A stretch of DNA of 7,355 nt. It comes from Deltaproteobacteria bacterium. Lineage in GTDB: Bacteria > Desulfobacterota > Desulfobacteria > Desulfobacterales > JAFDDL01. The notes under the pieces were generated by a model. It was given only the letters and a program-made list of their open reading frames with translations. It did not search any database and was not told the DNA's origin. The DNA is taken from the NCBI GenBank assembly GCA_019310865.1, contig JAFDDL010000176.1, positions 1-7,355 on the forward strand. The letters are read 5' to 3'. Positions 1 through 5,622 of this stretch are shown here, one piece after another (within the stretch, counting starts at the first letter, position 1; every line of letters starts with the position of its first letter). Both the position numbers and the translations under genes were made by a program.

Positions 1-81
1 TGGGTGCGCAAGATTGATCGGAACCTAGCGGATCTTGAGGACCTGCATCTCAATGAGCCGCCGGAGGGGATTTACCTGTGA
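1..81 (+). CDS. C-terminal tail of an unidentified protein (partial)
   Basis: An open frame enters from the left edge and ends at TGA 79-81, giving 26 residues starting WVRKIDRNLADLEDL and ending PPEGIYL. The composition (charged, leucine-containing, ordinary codons) is compatible with a real protein end. The stop overlaps a GTG codon at 78-80 that opens the next frame, the kind of junction seen between co-transcribed genes. No family can be recognised from so short a piece, and it could be a chance frame or itself part of a degraded gene. Confidence 0.3.
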   Translation, partial: WVRKIDRNLADLEDLHLNEPPEGIYL

Positions 82-210
82 AAAAAGCAGCGATAGAGAT
101 GGAATCGATATTAGAGACGGTGACGCTATACAAGTTATCTTTCCATGCTCAAATTGGACGCTGAATGGGTAATCATCACCGGACTGTTCCACTCGGATAA
201 AGAAAAATAG
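78..210 (+). pseudogene. Frameshifted small ORF remnant, unknown family
   Basis: GTG 78-80 opens a frame (VKKAAIEMESILETVTLYK...) that stops at TGA 162-164. The frame shifted by one base continues without a break from about 160 as AEWVIITGLFHSDKEK to TAG 208-210. Joining the two pieces gives one coherent product of about 43 residues with a helix-then-strand look, so one extra base near 160-164 is the simplest explanation. The GTG overlaps the stop of the preceding frame. I do not recognise a family. The two pieces could also be unrelated chance frames, and there is no clear Shine-Dalgarno. Confidence 0.22.
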
Positions 211-444
211 AAGGAATTCCGTCTGATTTTATAAAAAGCGGTTTTGATTTTCGAAGATTTGGGATAGAAACTCGGTTGGGGTCAGGATTCGGGTATTTTG
301 AAAGGTGCCTATGTCGGTTAAGTGGCGGTGTTGATTTACAAATTAAATTAACGGGTATTTCCTGATTATTTTGATCCGCTGGAGGGATTTCCAGATTATA
401 TGAACCGGGAATATTTATGGACGAAATAATCCCGGTTAAAAGGT
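211..444 (+). other. AT-rich stretch without an intact gene
   Basis: No complete gene is visible on either strand. Two open pieces without good starts are present on the plus strand: one of about 53 codons running from roughly 200 to 362, and a short one ending at TAA 427-429 whose product ends DYMNREYLWTK. They look like eroded coding sequence or chance frames. No RNA gene or convincing promoter was seen. Confidence 0.3.
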
Positions 445-615
445 TTAAAAATTCATTTCAACATCCGAGGGCGGCGAGTTTGTTTGTACAAAGGCTTGGT
501 TTCGATCTTTGAGTTTTTCTACTACGGAGATGAACACCTCAAGGATAAGTACTTCCAGGCGATAGGATAATTGGTCCAGCTTTTCTTCATAGGCCCATTC
601 TTCTTCAGGACTCAT
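445..615 (-). CDS. Small acidic helical protein, 56 residues, unknown function
   Basis: ATG at 613-615 is preceded, in the minus sense, by GGGAGGTAAACC, an excellent Shine-Dalgarno with the GGAGG six to seven bases before the start. The frame ends at TAA 445-447. The product begins MSPEEEWAYEEKLDQLSYRL, continues as a hydrophobic/charged helical stretch (EVLILEVFISVVEKLKDRN) and ends in a polar tail (SPPSDVEMNF). It has no signal peptide or clear membrane segment; the pattern suggests an amphipathic helix or short coiled coil that could pair with a partner. It lies 200 bases downstream of the transposition ATPase on the same strand, separated by hairpins, so it may belong to the host or be cargo of the element. 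It is not recognised; the main support is the ribosome binding site and sensible composition. Confidence 0.55.
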   Translation of the reverse strand: MSPEEEWAYEEKLDQLSYRLEVLILEVFISVVEKLKDRNQAFVQTNSPPSDVEMNF

Positions 616-683
616 GGTTTACCTCCCATATAAAAGGATTTTAAGTCTATCTGATTGGGTTTTTTAAGGCATAGGAGGAATCG

Positions 684-739
684 GGTTCATGCAGGAAGTG
701 GGCGGGAGGCCCGCAGGAGCCTCCCTGACGTTATGAACC
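684..739. repeat. Nested inverted repeats (hairpin) left of the transposase operon
   Basis: An outer pair GGTTCAT (684-690) and ATGAACC (733-739) encloses an inner perfect pair GGGAGGC (704-710) and GCCTCCC (719-725) with an 8-base loop. A competing GCGGG/CCCGC pair overlaps the inner stem. No T-run follows on either strand, so it is not a classical intrinsic terminator. It lies downstream of the ATPase gene and may mark the left boundary of the mobile element or act as an RNA structure at the end of its transcript. Confidence 0.55.
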
Positions 740-763
740 GTCATCCCCATCCGGCTATCCCTT

Positions 764-791
764 GTCGGGTTCCTCCCCAGGATTGCCCGAC
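764..791. repeat. Short inverted repeat after the ATPase stop codon
   Basis: GTCGGG (764-769) pairs with CCCGAC (786-791), and inside the 16-base loop CCT and AGG can also pair. It lies 25 bases beyond the ATPase stop on its coding strand. It could protect the 3' end of the element's mRNA or be part of a transposase-binding end. No poly-T follows, so I do not call it a terminator. Confidence 0.35.
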
Positions 792-815
792 TCCGTTTCA
801 CCGGACACTGTAAAT

Positions 816-1625
816 TCAAAAGACTTCGGTTGCCGCAAGGCGGATATGATCAGCACACACGAGGGTTGATTTTTCCGTCGCAGCTGCAATAAGTCCTCCC
901 CGGGCCAGGTGGCTTGCTTTTCTGAACAGGCCCCCCGAGCCCTGATGGATAGCGGTAACGGCTGTTGGATCAAAAAGATTGCTGTCCACGCCGGCAATGC
1001 TCATATGATGTTTCAGATAGGTTTGCATGCCGGCAAGGTCGACACCTTCAAGATGACATCGGGCCACGACTCTTGACGCGAGGGGCTGTGAGGAACGGAA
1101 GGTCAGTTTATCCACCAGAGTGTTTTGGCCCACCAGGATGATGGGCAGCCAGGGTTTGGCGTCTTGTTCAAACTGGCAAAGGGTATGCAGTTCGGCAAAG
1201 ACTTCCAGGCGTATCAAGGAAGCTTCATCGACGACCAGGACCACTTTCTGTTTTTTTTCCAAAACCAAATTAACGATTTCCTGTTTAATGGTTTTGACCA
1301 TAACGGCTTTGGAGTTGCTGGACAGATAAATATCCAGTGCATCTTTGAGCTGCCGGTAAAATTCCATTATGGAACCTGTGGAAGCGGTGATATATAAGGA
1401 CCGGTATTCAGCCGGATGCAGGGTGTTTAGTGCATACCTGACGGCGGTGGATTTGCCGCTGCCCACCTCTCCGGTGACGATGCCCACGGCACCCAGGCGC
1501 ATGACATATTCAAAACGAACGTTTACATTCTCAAGCTCGGGCGTTATCAATATTTCCGTATGATCGATATCCGTTGCAAACGGTTCTTTGGCAAAACCGT
1601 AAAAGGTGCGGTAATGGTCATTCAT
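816..1625 (-). CDS. ExeA/TniB-like AAA+ ATPase, transposition accessory protein
   Basis: The 269-residue product starts MNDHYRTFYGFAKEPF, the typical opening of ExeA-type ATPases. The Walker A motif GEVGSGKST is at residues 52-60, Walker B VVLVVDEA at 128-135, a sensor-1-like ILVGQ at 163-167, and a C-terminal GGLFRKASHLA at 231-241 corresponds to the GGxPRxxNxLA sensor-2 region of the family. Known relatives (TniB, TnsC, MuB, IS21 IstB class) bind ATP and DNA and deliver or activate the transposase at the target. No signal peptide or membrane segment is visible, so it is cytoplasmic and not a secretion ExeA. The start ATG (1623-1625) overlaps the transposase stop as ATGA, showing translational coupling; no better start exists. 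The gene appears complete. A role in type II secretion is unlikely because of the transposase neighbour. Confidence 0.88.
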   Translation of the reverse strand: MNDHYRTFYGFAKEPFATDIDHTEILITPELENVNVRFEYVMRLGAVGIVTGEVGSGKSTAVRYALNTLHPAEYRSLYITASTGSIMEFYRQLKDALDIYLSSNSKAVMVKTIKQEIVNLVLEKKQKVVLVVDEASLIRLEVFAELHTLCQFEQDAKPWLPIILVGQNTLVDKLTFRSSQPLASRVVARCHLEGVDLAGMQTYLKHHMSIAGVDSNLFDPTAVTAIHQGSGGLFRKASHLARGGLIAAATEKSTLVCADHIRLAATEVF

Positions 1626-2908
1626 TTTTTTCCTCCCCAGAGCTTGCCGCCCTTATAGCTTGTCTTTTTAGAGGTTGTCTCTATCTGCGCATTGTTGTTT
1701 TTATCGCGCTTCACCCGATAGTTGACATGAAGGTTGACCAGCCGGATCATGCCGAAAGATTCACCTTTATATCTGACCTCCACCTGTTCGGGTTTGTCCG
1801 GATGATACAAAAGTTCCACGCGCTTTGCGATAAGGGCCACCGGGCCTTCATACAACCTGCCGTCAATGGTGATGGTTCTGTCTTTGTTAACGGTCCTTCT
1901 GACCACTTTGCGGAAATGGTCTTTTAAATTGGCCGGTGCGGTTCTCAGACAGTGCATCTTTGACGTAAACCGGTCAAAGGGAGTTTGTCCGGTGGCGCTG
2001 TGGACTTTCTGCTGATAATCCTCGGTCAGCCAGGCTTCCAGGGCCATATTCAGCTCAGCCAGGGATGCGGCTTGACAATGGGGCAGAAAACGGGTTCGCA
2101 CGGTTTTGAACCACCGCTCAATTTTCCCTTTCCCCATTGGCTGGAACGGCTTTGCATGAATCAAGGCAATGGAAAGAGAAGCGCAAACATATTCCAGGTG
2201 TTTGCTCCTGAAGGCGGAACCGTTATCGACGTAAATTTTTCTGGGTAACCCCCGCCGGGAAAGACCTTTTTCCAGGGCATCCAGATAGGATGCCACATTT
2301 TCCGACAAATAAAACCGGGCATAAACAATCAACCGGCTGTGATCGTCTATGATGGCAATCAGATAGGCTTTTTTCTGTCTGGCGTTAACCTCAACTTTCG
2401 GCCCATGCATGACATCGCTTTGCCACAAATCGTTGGGCAGTTCGGCTTCAAATTTGCGGCGATCCGTTGGGTTTTTCTCCTTGGGATGCATCAAATCCTG
2501 CTGATGCAAAAACCGGTATACTGTTGACTTGTTAAGTTTAATTTCAGGGTAAGAGCGCTTTATCTGATCAATCAGATACGGTACAGTAGCATGCGGTGTG
2601 TTGGTTTTTAAGCGGGTCAAAAGCAGGCACGTCTCTTCGTCCATGGCACGGCATCTGCCCTGATCAGTACGCTCATGGGGGCAAAGCGACTTTAAGTCCG
2701 CGTTGCTTTCTTTGTGTAATCGAATCCATCGCTGGATCGTACCCCGGCTGATCCGGGTCTTTTCTGAAAAGGGAATTTGCCACTTTCGGGAACACTTATC
2801 GTGCATAAGACGGCTTTTCTCTTGCCGACTCATAAAGGATGATTGAATAAAATCGCTGATTACGGAAAAGCGGAACACCGCCACCTGTATTTTTTCATCT
2901 TCGGTCAT
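1622..2908 (-). CDS. DDE transposase, rve core with Mu-type C-terminal domain
   Basis: The 428-residue product has an N-terminal helix-turn-helix region around residues 45-65 (ISRGTIQRWIRLHKE) and a second HTH-like segment around 105-137 (KSTVYRFLHQ). An RNase-H-fold catalytic core follows. Its acidic triad is D165 (LWQSDVMHGP), D228 (YVDNGSAF) and E264 (GKGKIERWF), and the last two are separated by exactly 35 residues, the classic D,D(35)E signature. Residues about 335-395 (TITIDGRLYEGP ... VEVRYKG) match the beta-barrel Mu_transpos_C domain. Such enzymes cut and join transposon ends; with an ATPase partner they resemble TniA/TnsB-type systems. The ATG at 2906-2908 has a strong AAGGAGG ribosome site (2914-2920 region) and a perfect dyad just upstream of it. 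The ATPase gene overlaps its stop. All catalytic residues are present, so it looks functional. Confidence 0.9.
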   Translation of the reverse strand: MTEDEKIQVAVFRFSVISDFIQSSFMSRQEKSRLMHDKCSRKWQIPFSEKTRISRGTIQRWIRLHKESNADLKSLCPHERTDQGRCRAMDEETCLLLTRLKTNTPHATVPYLIDQIKRSYPEIKLNKSTVYRFLHQQDLMHPKEKNPTDRRKFEAELPNDLWQSDVMHGPKVEVNARQKKAYLIAIIDDHSRLIVYARFYLSENVASYLDALEKGLSRRGLPRKIYVDNGSAFRSKHLEYVCASLSIALIHAKPFQPMGKGKIERWFKTVRTRFLPHCQAASLAELNMALEAWLTEDYQQKVHSATGQTPFDRFTSKMHCLRTAPANLKDHFRKVVRRTVNKDRTITIDGRLYEGPVALIAKRVELLYHPDKPEQVEVRYKGESFGMIRLVNLHVNYRVKRDKNNNAQIETTSKKTSYKGGKLWGGKK

Positions 2909-2914
2909 AAAATG

Positions 2915-2950
2915 CCTCCTTTTTAATGTTTGGGATCGTCTTATCCCAAA
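2915..2950 (-). promoter_or_regulatory. Dyad next to the transposase ribosome binding site
   Basis: TTTGGGAT (2929-2936) and ATCCCAAA (2943-2950) form a perfect 8-bp inverted repeat with a 6-base loop. It lies about 7 bases upstream, in the minus sense, of the AAGGAGG site of the transposase. It could be an operator for autorepression or an RNA hairpin limiting access to the ribosome site. No clear -10/-35 pair was identified around it. Confidence 0.5.
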
Positions 2951-2970
2951 AAGAAAGCATACAAAATGAC

Positions 2971-2985
2971 ACCCTTCGGTAGGGT
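2971..2985. repeat. Small inverted repeat between zinc-ribbon and transposase genes
   Basis: ACCCT (2971-2975) and AGGGT (2981-2985) flank a 5-base loop. It lies 27 bases past the zinc-ribbon stop codon on the minus strand and is followed there by GTCATTTT. It may be a weak attenuator between the two genes, or chance. Confidence 0.3.
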
Positions 2986-3011
2986 ATAAAAAAATGCAGA
3001 CATCCCCCGAA

Positions 3012-3467
3012 TTAAATGGACCGGCTGACAGGATTCAGTCCTTTAGCAGCCAGATAATCAAAAGCCGCCAAAACGCCATTATCCCAAATATCAGTCAGAT
3101 ACGCTTTGATCTTTCTCTGCAAAGCTCTGAACCAATGCCGCTGGCGGGTTCTGCCGATACCGGCGTCGCACTTGCCGGTCTGCAATTTGGTTGCGATGCT
3201 CGAACGAATGGTTTCTATACTTGCTTGAAAACGTTTAAAATATTCCTCAGGCCGAAATCGGAAGACACATCCGCAGTCAGGACAACGGCATCGCTTTATC
3301 TCCACGGCATGATCGCATCTGTCAAAATAGGCCAAAACATAACCGTGACCCCATATCCGACAGCCGCTGCAACATTGGCAGTTGTCCAGCTTTGGCCATG
3401 GATAATTTCGCCCCATATCAATAAGTTTCTTGAAATTCACTGGAAAACAAATTATCATTATTATCAC
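3012..3467 (-). CDS. Zinc-ribbon protein associated with the transposase operon
   Basis: In the longest frame (151 residues from GTG 3465-3467) the first recognisable part starts near residue 18 (MGRNYPWPKLDNC, ATG 3414-3416). None of the candidate starts has a Shine-Dalgarno, so the true start is unresolved and 3416 is a good alternative. Cysteines C30/C33/C36 and C60/C62/C65/C67 include two CxxC knuckles (around 30-36 and CPDC at 62-65), giving a zinc-ribbon layout. It is followed by a basic helical segment (residues 72-125, with RTRQRHWFRALQRKIKAY) suited to nucleic-acid binding, and the protein ends NPVSRSI. From memory, similar small zinc-ribbon proteins of the DUF6431 type accompany transposases in related bacteria; I could not verify that. 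It lies 103 bases upstream of the transposase on the same strand. A role as repressor or target/end-binding factor is inference. It lacks the TniQ N-terminal motif, so it is not a clear TniQ. Confidence 0.65.
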   Translation of the reverse strand: MIIMIICFPVNFKKLIDMGRNYPWPKLDNCQCCSGCRIWGHGYVLAYFDRCDHAVEIKRCRCPDCGCVFRFRPEEYFKRFQASIETIRSSIATKLQTGKCDAGIGRTRQRHWFRALQRKIKAYLTDIWDNGVLAAFDYLAAKGLNPVSRSI

Positions 3468-3476
3468 GTGTTTTTT

Positions 3477-3496
3477 AAACCGGTGCTTGCCGGTTT
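3477..3496. repeat. Perfect 7-bp hairpin upstream of the zinc-ribbon gene
   Basis: AAACCGG (3477-3483) and CCGGTTT (3490-3496) form a perfect stem around the 6-base loop TGCTTG. It lies immediately upstream of the longest zinc-ribbon start (3467) on the minus strand, in what should be its promoter or leader. It could be an operator for the zinc-ribbon protein or a leader RNA stem. Confidence 0.5.
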
Positions 3497-3503
3497 GGTT
3501 TTC

Positions 3504-3538
3504 AGGGCGGTTGCTCTCCTATGAGCGCCGCCCTTTTT
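3504..3538 (+). terminator. Intrinsic-terminator-like hairpin, plus strand
   Basis: AGGGCGG (3504-3510) pairs with CCGCCCT (3528-3534), and inside it GCTC (3513-3516) pairs with GAGC (3523-3526) around the loop TCCTAT. The plus strand then reads TTTTT. By shape this is a rho-independent terminator for plus-strand transcripts. No plus-strand protein gene lies upstream that would need it, so it may end an antisense RNA over the zinc-ribbon gene, insulate the element, or be a structural element end. On the minus strand it has no T-run. Confidence 0.5.
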
Positions 3539-3542
3539 CAAT

Positions 3543-3567
3543 AAAAAAAGCCTCTATAATAGAGGCT
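3543..3567 (-). terminator. Rho-independent terminator of the PIN toxin gene
   Basis: AGCCTCTA (3549-3556) and TAGAGGCT (3560-3567) form a perfect 8-bp stem with a 3-base loop. On the minus strand it is followed by seven T residues (3543-3549 complement). It begins three bases after the TAA at 3571-3573 that would be the ancestral end of the PIN gene, so it fits that gene precisely. Confidence 0.8.
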
Positions 3568-3570
3568 CAT

Positions 3571-4065
3571 TTATTCCGACAATCTTTCCGTTCTGTCAAC
3601 GGATTCTAAAAATATTTAAACCTGATCAACAGCAGAGACTGATAATCTACAGGGGTCGCCGGAAATCAGAAAATCGGCATCTCCTTCTACGGCACTGGCC
3701 AGGAATTTGTTATTTGCCGGGTCGTTCTTCACGATATCCAGTGTAAGCTTGCCGGGTACGAGAACAGATAGGTTGCTCAGGGTTTCAAGATACGTGTCGA
3801 TGTCTGCTTGAGTTACTCGGTTTTTCCGGAGCATTTTTTTTATTTTTTCGTATGAGAAAACACGTCGAACTTCTTCTAACATGACGTGTGATGAAATCAT
3901 AAGGAACTTGCCGTTAATAACCGCATCGATAATAGCGGCGGGTTTGCTTAATCCATTCCACTATGTTGGTCATGTATATGTCGGCCATGACTTTACAACT
4001 GGGATATTTCCTGATAGATACATTTAATATTACCTGTCTAAAACGAAAACGATACGATCTCGCAT
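3571..4065 (-). pseudogene. Decayed PIN-domain (VapC-like, COG1569 type) toxin gene
   Basis: The longest intact piece (3616-3900, 94 residues) reads like the middle and end of a PIN_3/COG1569 RNase toxin: MISSHVMLEEVRRVF, then ADFLISGD. The same frame is open upstream to 3960 (GLSKPAAIIDAVINGKFLM), the usual helix before that segment. Further upstream, TNIV (3959-3970), the PIN 'DTNxxV' core, is in a different frame. A fragment MRDRIVFVLD (4036-4065), which fits the first PIN beta strand and catalytic Asp, is back in the main frame, with about 65 bases carrying stops in between. At the other end an in-frame TAA (3616-3618) is followed by 14 more sense codons (IFLESVDRTERLSE) to TAA 3571-3573 beside a terminator. 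The usual second-half acid of the DPxDN motif is Asn (DPANN). Intact relatives cleave RNA and are paired with an antitoxin; none is seen here. The short ORF could still be translated, but activity is unlikely. Confidence 0.6.
4003..4014. promoter_or_regulatory. Possible half-site for the sigma-54 activator upstream of its own gene
   Basis: GATATTTCCTGA here matches 11 of 12 bases of GATATTTCCCGA (5762-5773), the left arm plus one flanking base of the dyad before the downstream operon. It lies 65-76 bases upstream of the activator start codon. There is no second arm at the same 13-base spacing. This would fit autoregulation, but a 12-base match in AT-rich DNA can occur by chance. The region 4014-4078 also contains TAATAT (4026-4031) as a possible -10 without a good -35. 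Confidence 0.3.
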
Positions 4066-4078
4066 ATTTAGGACGGCC

Positions 4079-5620
4079 ATGAAAATTAACGAGGATGATT
4101 TTTTTCGGCAAGTCACACGCAGAATTTGCGGCACGCTCGATCTTGAAACCGGGATGCGGGAGTGTTATCAGTACCTTAAGGATTTTATTCCCATTGACGG
4201 GTATTATCTGGACCGTATTGACCCTTTACAGCAAGTCTTTCAACCCCTTGCAACCTTCTGTGCGATTCCAGGCTTGGAGTCGGACTCAATTGAACCGGTA
4301 GCTGTATATCGAACTGATATTCCACCGGGAAAAGGGGAAATAATTGACAAAATAACGTTTATCAACTCTCCGAAAACACAGAAGCCCAAGTGCTCATATA
4401 TAGCATTGAGACTGGATATGGACGAAAAAAATGTGGGTCAGATTTCATTTTCAGCTGTGGGATGGAACCGATACACCGAGTATCATGCACAGCTGTTGGC
4501 TTTGATCCACGATCCTGTTTCCATTGCCCTGTCCAATGCGATCGGTTATCATGAACTAGATGTGGTCAAGGGCATGGTAGCCGAGATGAAAGATGATTGC
4601 CGGCCGGACCTACAGCAATCAGGCGAGGTGTGCATTATCGGAAAAAGCTGGGGCCTTCGGGCCGTCATGGAAATGGCCGAAATGGTCAGCATGTCCGACA
4701 GTCCGGTGCTGCTCAGTGGTGAAACCGGAACCGGGAAAGATCTCATTGCCAATGCCATCCATTATGCCTCAAAGCGAAAGGATGCCCCGTTTATCAAGGT
4801 GAATTGCGGCGCAATCCCTGAAAATCTGATTGATAGCGAACTTTTTGGACATGAAAAGGGCGCCTTTACGGGAGCCGTCGGAAAAAAGCAGGGGCGCTTT
4901 GAACGGGCAAGTGGGGGTACGATTTTTTTAGATGAGGTCGGAGAATTGCCGCCCCAGGCCCAGGTGAGACTCTTGCGGGTGCTCCAACACAAGGAGATCG
5001 AACGGGTCGGCGGAACACAGATGATTCCGGTGGATGTTCGGGTTATCAGTGCAACCAACCGTCACCTTGAAGATATGGTGAAGGCCGGCGGATTTCGGGA
5101 AGATATCTGGTTTCGGCTCAATGTGTTTCCAATCATGATACCGCCCCTTAGAAAAAGACCCGAGGATATCCCAAGCCTTACCCATTATTTTCTAGAGAAA
5201 AAAACAAAGGAATTAAAACTGTACGACGTTCCGGAACTTGCACCGGGGGCATTGGAGCGGCTCAAAGCCTACCGATGGCCGGGTAACGTACGGGAATTGG
5301 AAAATGTAATGGAACGTGAGCTCATTCTTAATCAAACCACTGCACCTAGCCGCCCTCTAACCTTTGAACACATTCACTTCACGCCAATGGAAAGTGAGAA
5401 AACAGAGGTCGTGAGCCAATACACGGATATTCTTCTTCTTGACGACGTTCTATCGCCAAATTTTCACCGTGTCTTAGGATTGACCAAAGGGAAGGTCTAT
5501 GGACCCGGGGGGGCTGCGGAACTTCTGGGCATACATCCGGATACCTTTCGCAGCAAATTGAGAAAACTGGGGATTCCTTTTGGCCGTGATTATTTGAATC
5601 GATACGGGCAAGAAAAATGA
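4079..5620 (+). CDS. Sigma-54-dependent transcriptional activator (GAF-like, AAA+, Fis HTH)
   Basis: The 513-residue product has an N-terminal sensory region (about 1-165; DFIPIDGYYLDRIDP and the following strands resemble a GAF domain). The central AAA+ domain (about 185-425) carries Walker A GETGTGKD (214-221), the sigma-54 contact loop GAFTGA (261-266), Walker B GGTIFLDEVGELP (279-291), sensor I SATN (324-327), an arginine-finger region FRLNVF (346-351) and sensor II WPGNVRELEN (400-409). The C-terminal Fis-type helix-turn-helix covers about 470-500 (GPGGAAELLGIHPDTFRSKL). All motifs for ATP hydrolysis and sigma-54 remodelling are intact. No phosphoreceiver domain is present, so activation is probably by a small ligand bound to the N-terminal domain. 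The start is supported by AGGA eight bases upstream. It lies directly before a sigma-54 promoter and dyad, so the ureohydrolase/E1 operon is its probable target. Confidence 0.93.
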   Translation: MKINEDDFFRQVTRRICGTLDLETGMRECYQYLKDFIPIDGYYLDRIDPLQQVFQPLATFCAIPGLESDSIEPVAVYRTDIPPGKGEIIDKITFINSPKTQKPKCSYIALRLDMDEKNVGQISFSAVGWNRYTEYHAQLLALIHDPVSIALSNAIGYHELDVVKGMVAEMKDDCRPDLQQSGEVCIIGKSWGLRAVMEMAEMVSMSDSPVLLSGETGTGKDLIANAIHYASKRKDAPFIKVNCGAIPENLIDSELFGHEKGAFTGAVGKKQGRFERASGGTIFLDEVGELPPQAQVRLLRVLQHKEIERVGGTQMIPVDVRVISATNRHLEDMVKAGGFREDIWFRLNVFPIMIPPLRKRPEDIPSLTHYFLEKKTKELKLYDVPELAPGALERLKAYRWPGNVRELENVMERELILNQTTAPSRPLTFEHIHFTPMESEKTEVVSQYTDILLLDDVLSPNFHRVLGLTKGKVYGPGGAAELLGIHPDTFRSKLRKLGIPFGRDYLNRYGQEK

Positions 5621-5622
5621 CC

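Larger units (their letters stand above)
684..3538 (-). mobile_element. Three-gene DDE transposon-like element with AAA+ ATPase (approximate limits)
   Basis: Three minus-strand genes form one block: zinc-ribbon protein, D,D(35)E transposase with Mu-type C-terminal domain, and ExeA/TniB-like ATPase. The gene pair of DDE transposase and AAA+ regulator is the core of Tn7/Tn5053/Mu-like and related IS elements, in which the ATPase selects or activates target DNA. The limits given are the outer hairpins, chosen only as plausible boundaries. I searched by eye for terminal inverted repeats and found no convincing pair; a TGTCATTTT motif on the minus strand at 2963-2971 resembles Tn5053-type ends but has no matching left end. 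All three reading frames are intact, so the element could be active. Confidence 0.6.

Noticed and set aside
684..739. Integron attC site or retron-type structured RNA
   Set aside because: The core motifs RYYYAAC/GTTRRRY are not properly placed, no integrase or reverse transcriptase is present, and only generic hairpin features remain.
755..997. Minus-strand 80-codon frame overlapping the ATPase 3' end
   Set aside because: It overlaps well-conserved ATPase sequence in another frame and has no family features.
551..1211. ACTTCCAGGCG present at 551-561 and 1201-1211
   Set aside because: Both copies encode Arg-Leu-Glu-Val in unrelated minus-strand genes; an 11-base coincidence with no further flanking identity.
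759..2976. CCCTT at 759-763 and 2972-2976 as a 5-bp target duplication around the transposase/ATPase pair
   Set aside because: The sequences just inside (GTCGGG on the left, TGTCATTTT read inward on the right) do not match as inverted repeats, and this would exclude the zinc-ribbon gene; a 5-base repeat alone is not evidence.
3012..3467. TniQ-type target selector for a CRISPR-associated transposon
   Set aside because: It has zinc knuckles but lacks the TniQ N-terminal signature, and there is no Cas gene or repeat array in the window.
2994..3524. Plus-strand open frame of 176 codons opposite the zinc-ribbon gene
   Set aside because: The minus-strand frame has paired CxxC knuckles and fits the operon. 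The plus-strand product has no recognisable motif, no good ribosome site, and is a shadow frame.
3914..4111. Minus-strand 65-codon frame opposite the activator start
   Set aside because: It runs into the activator coding start and only its part with TNIV resembles a protein. It is explained as an out-of-frame piece of the decayed PIN gene.
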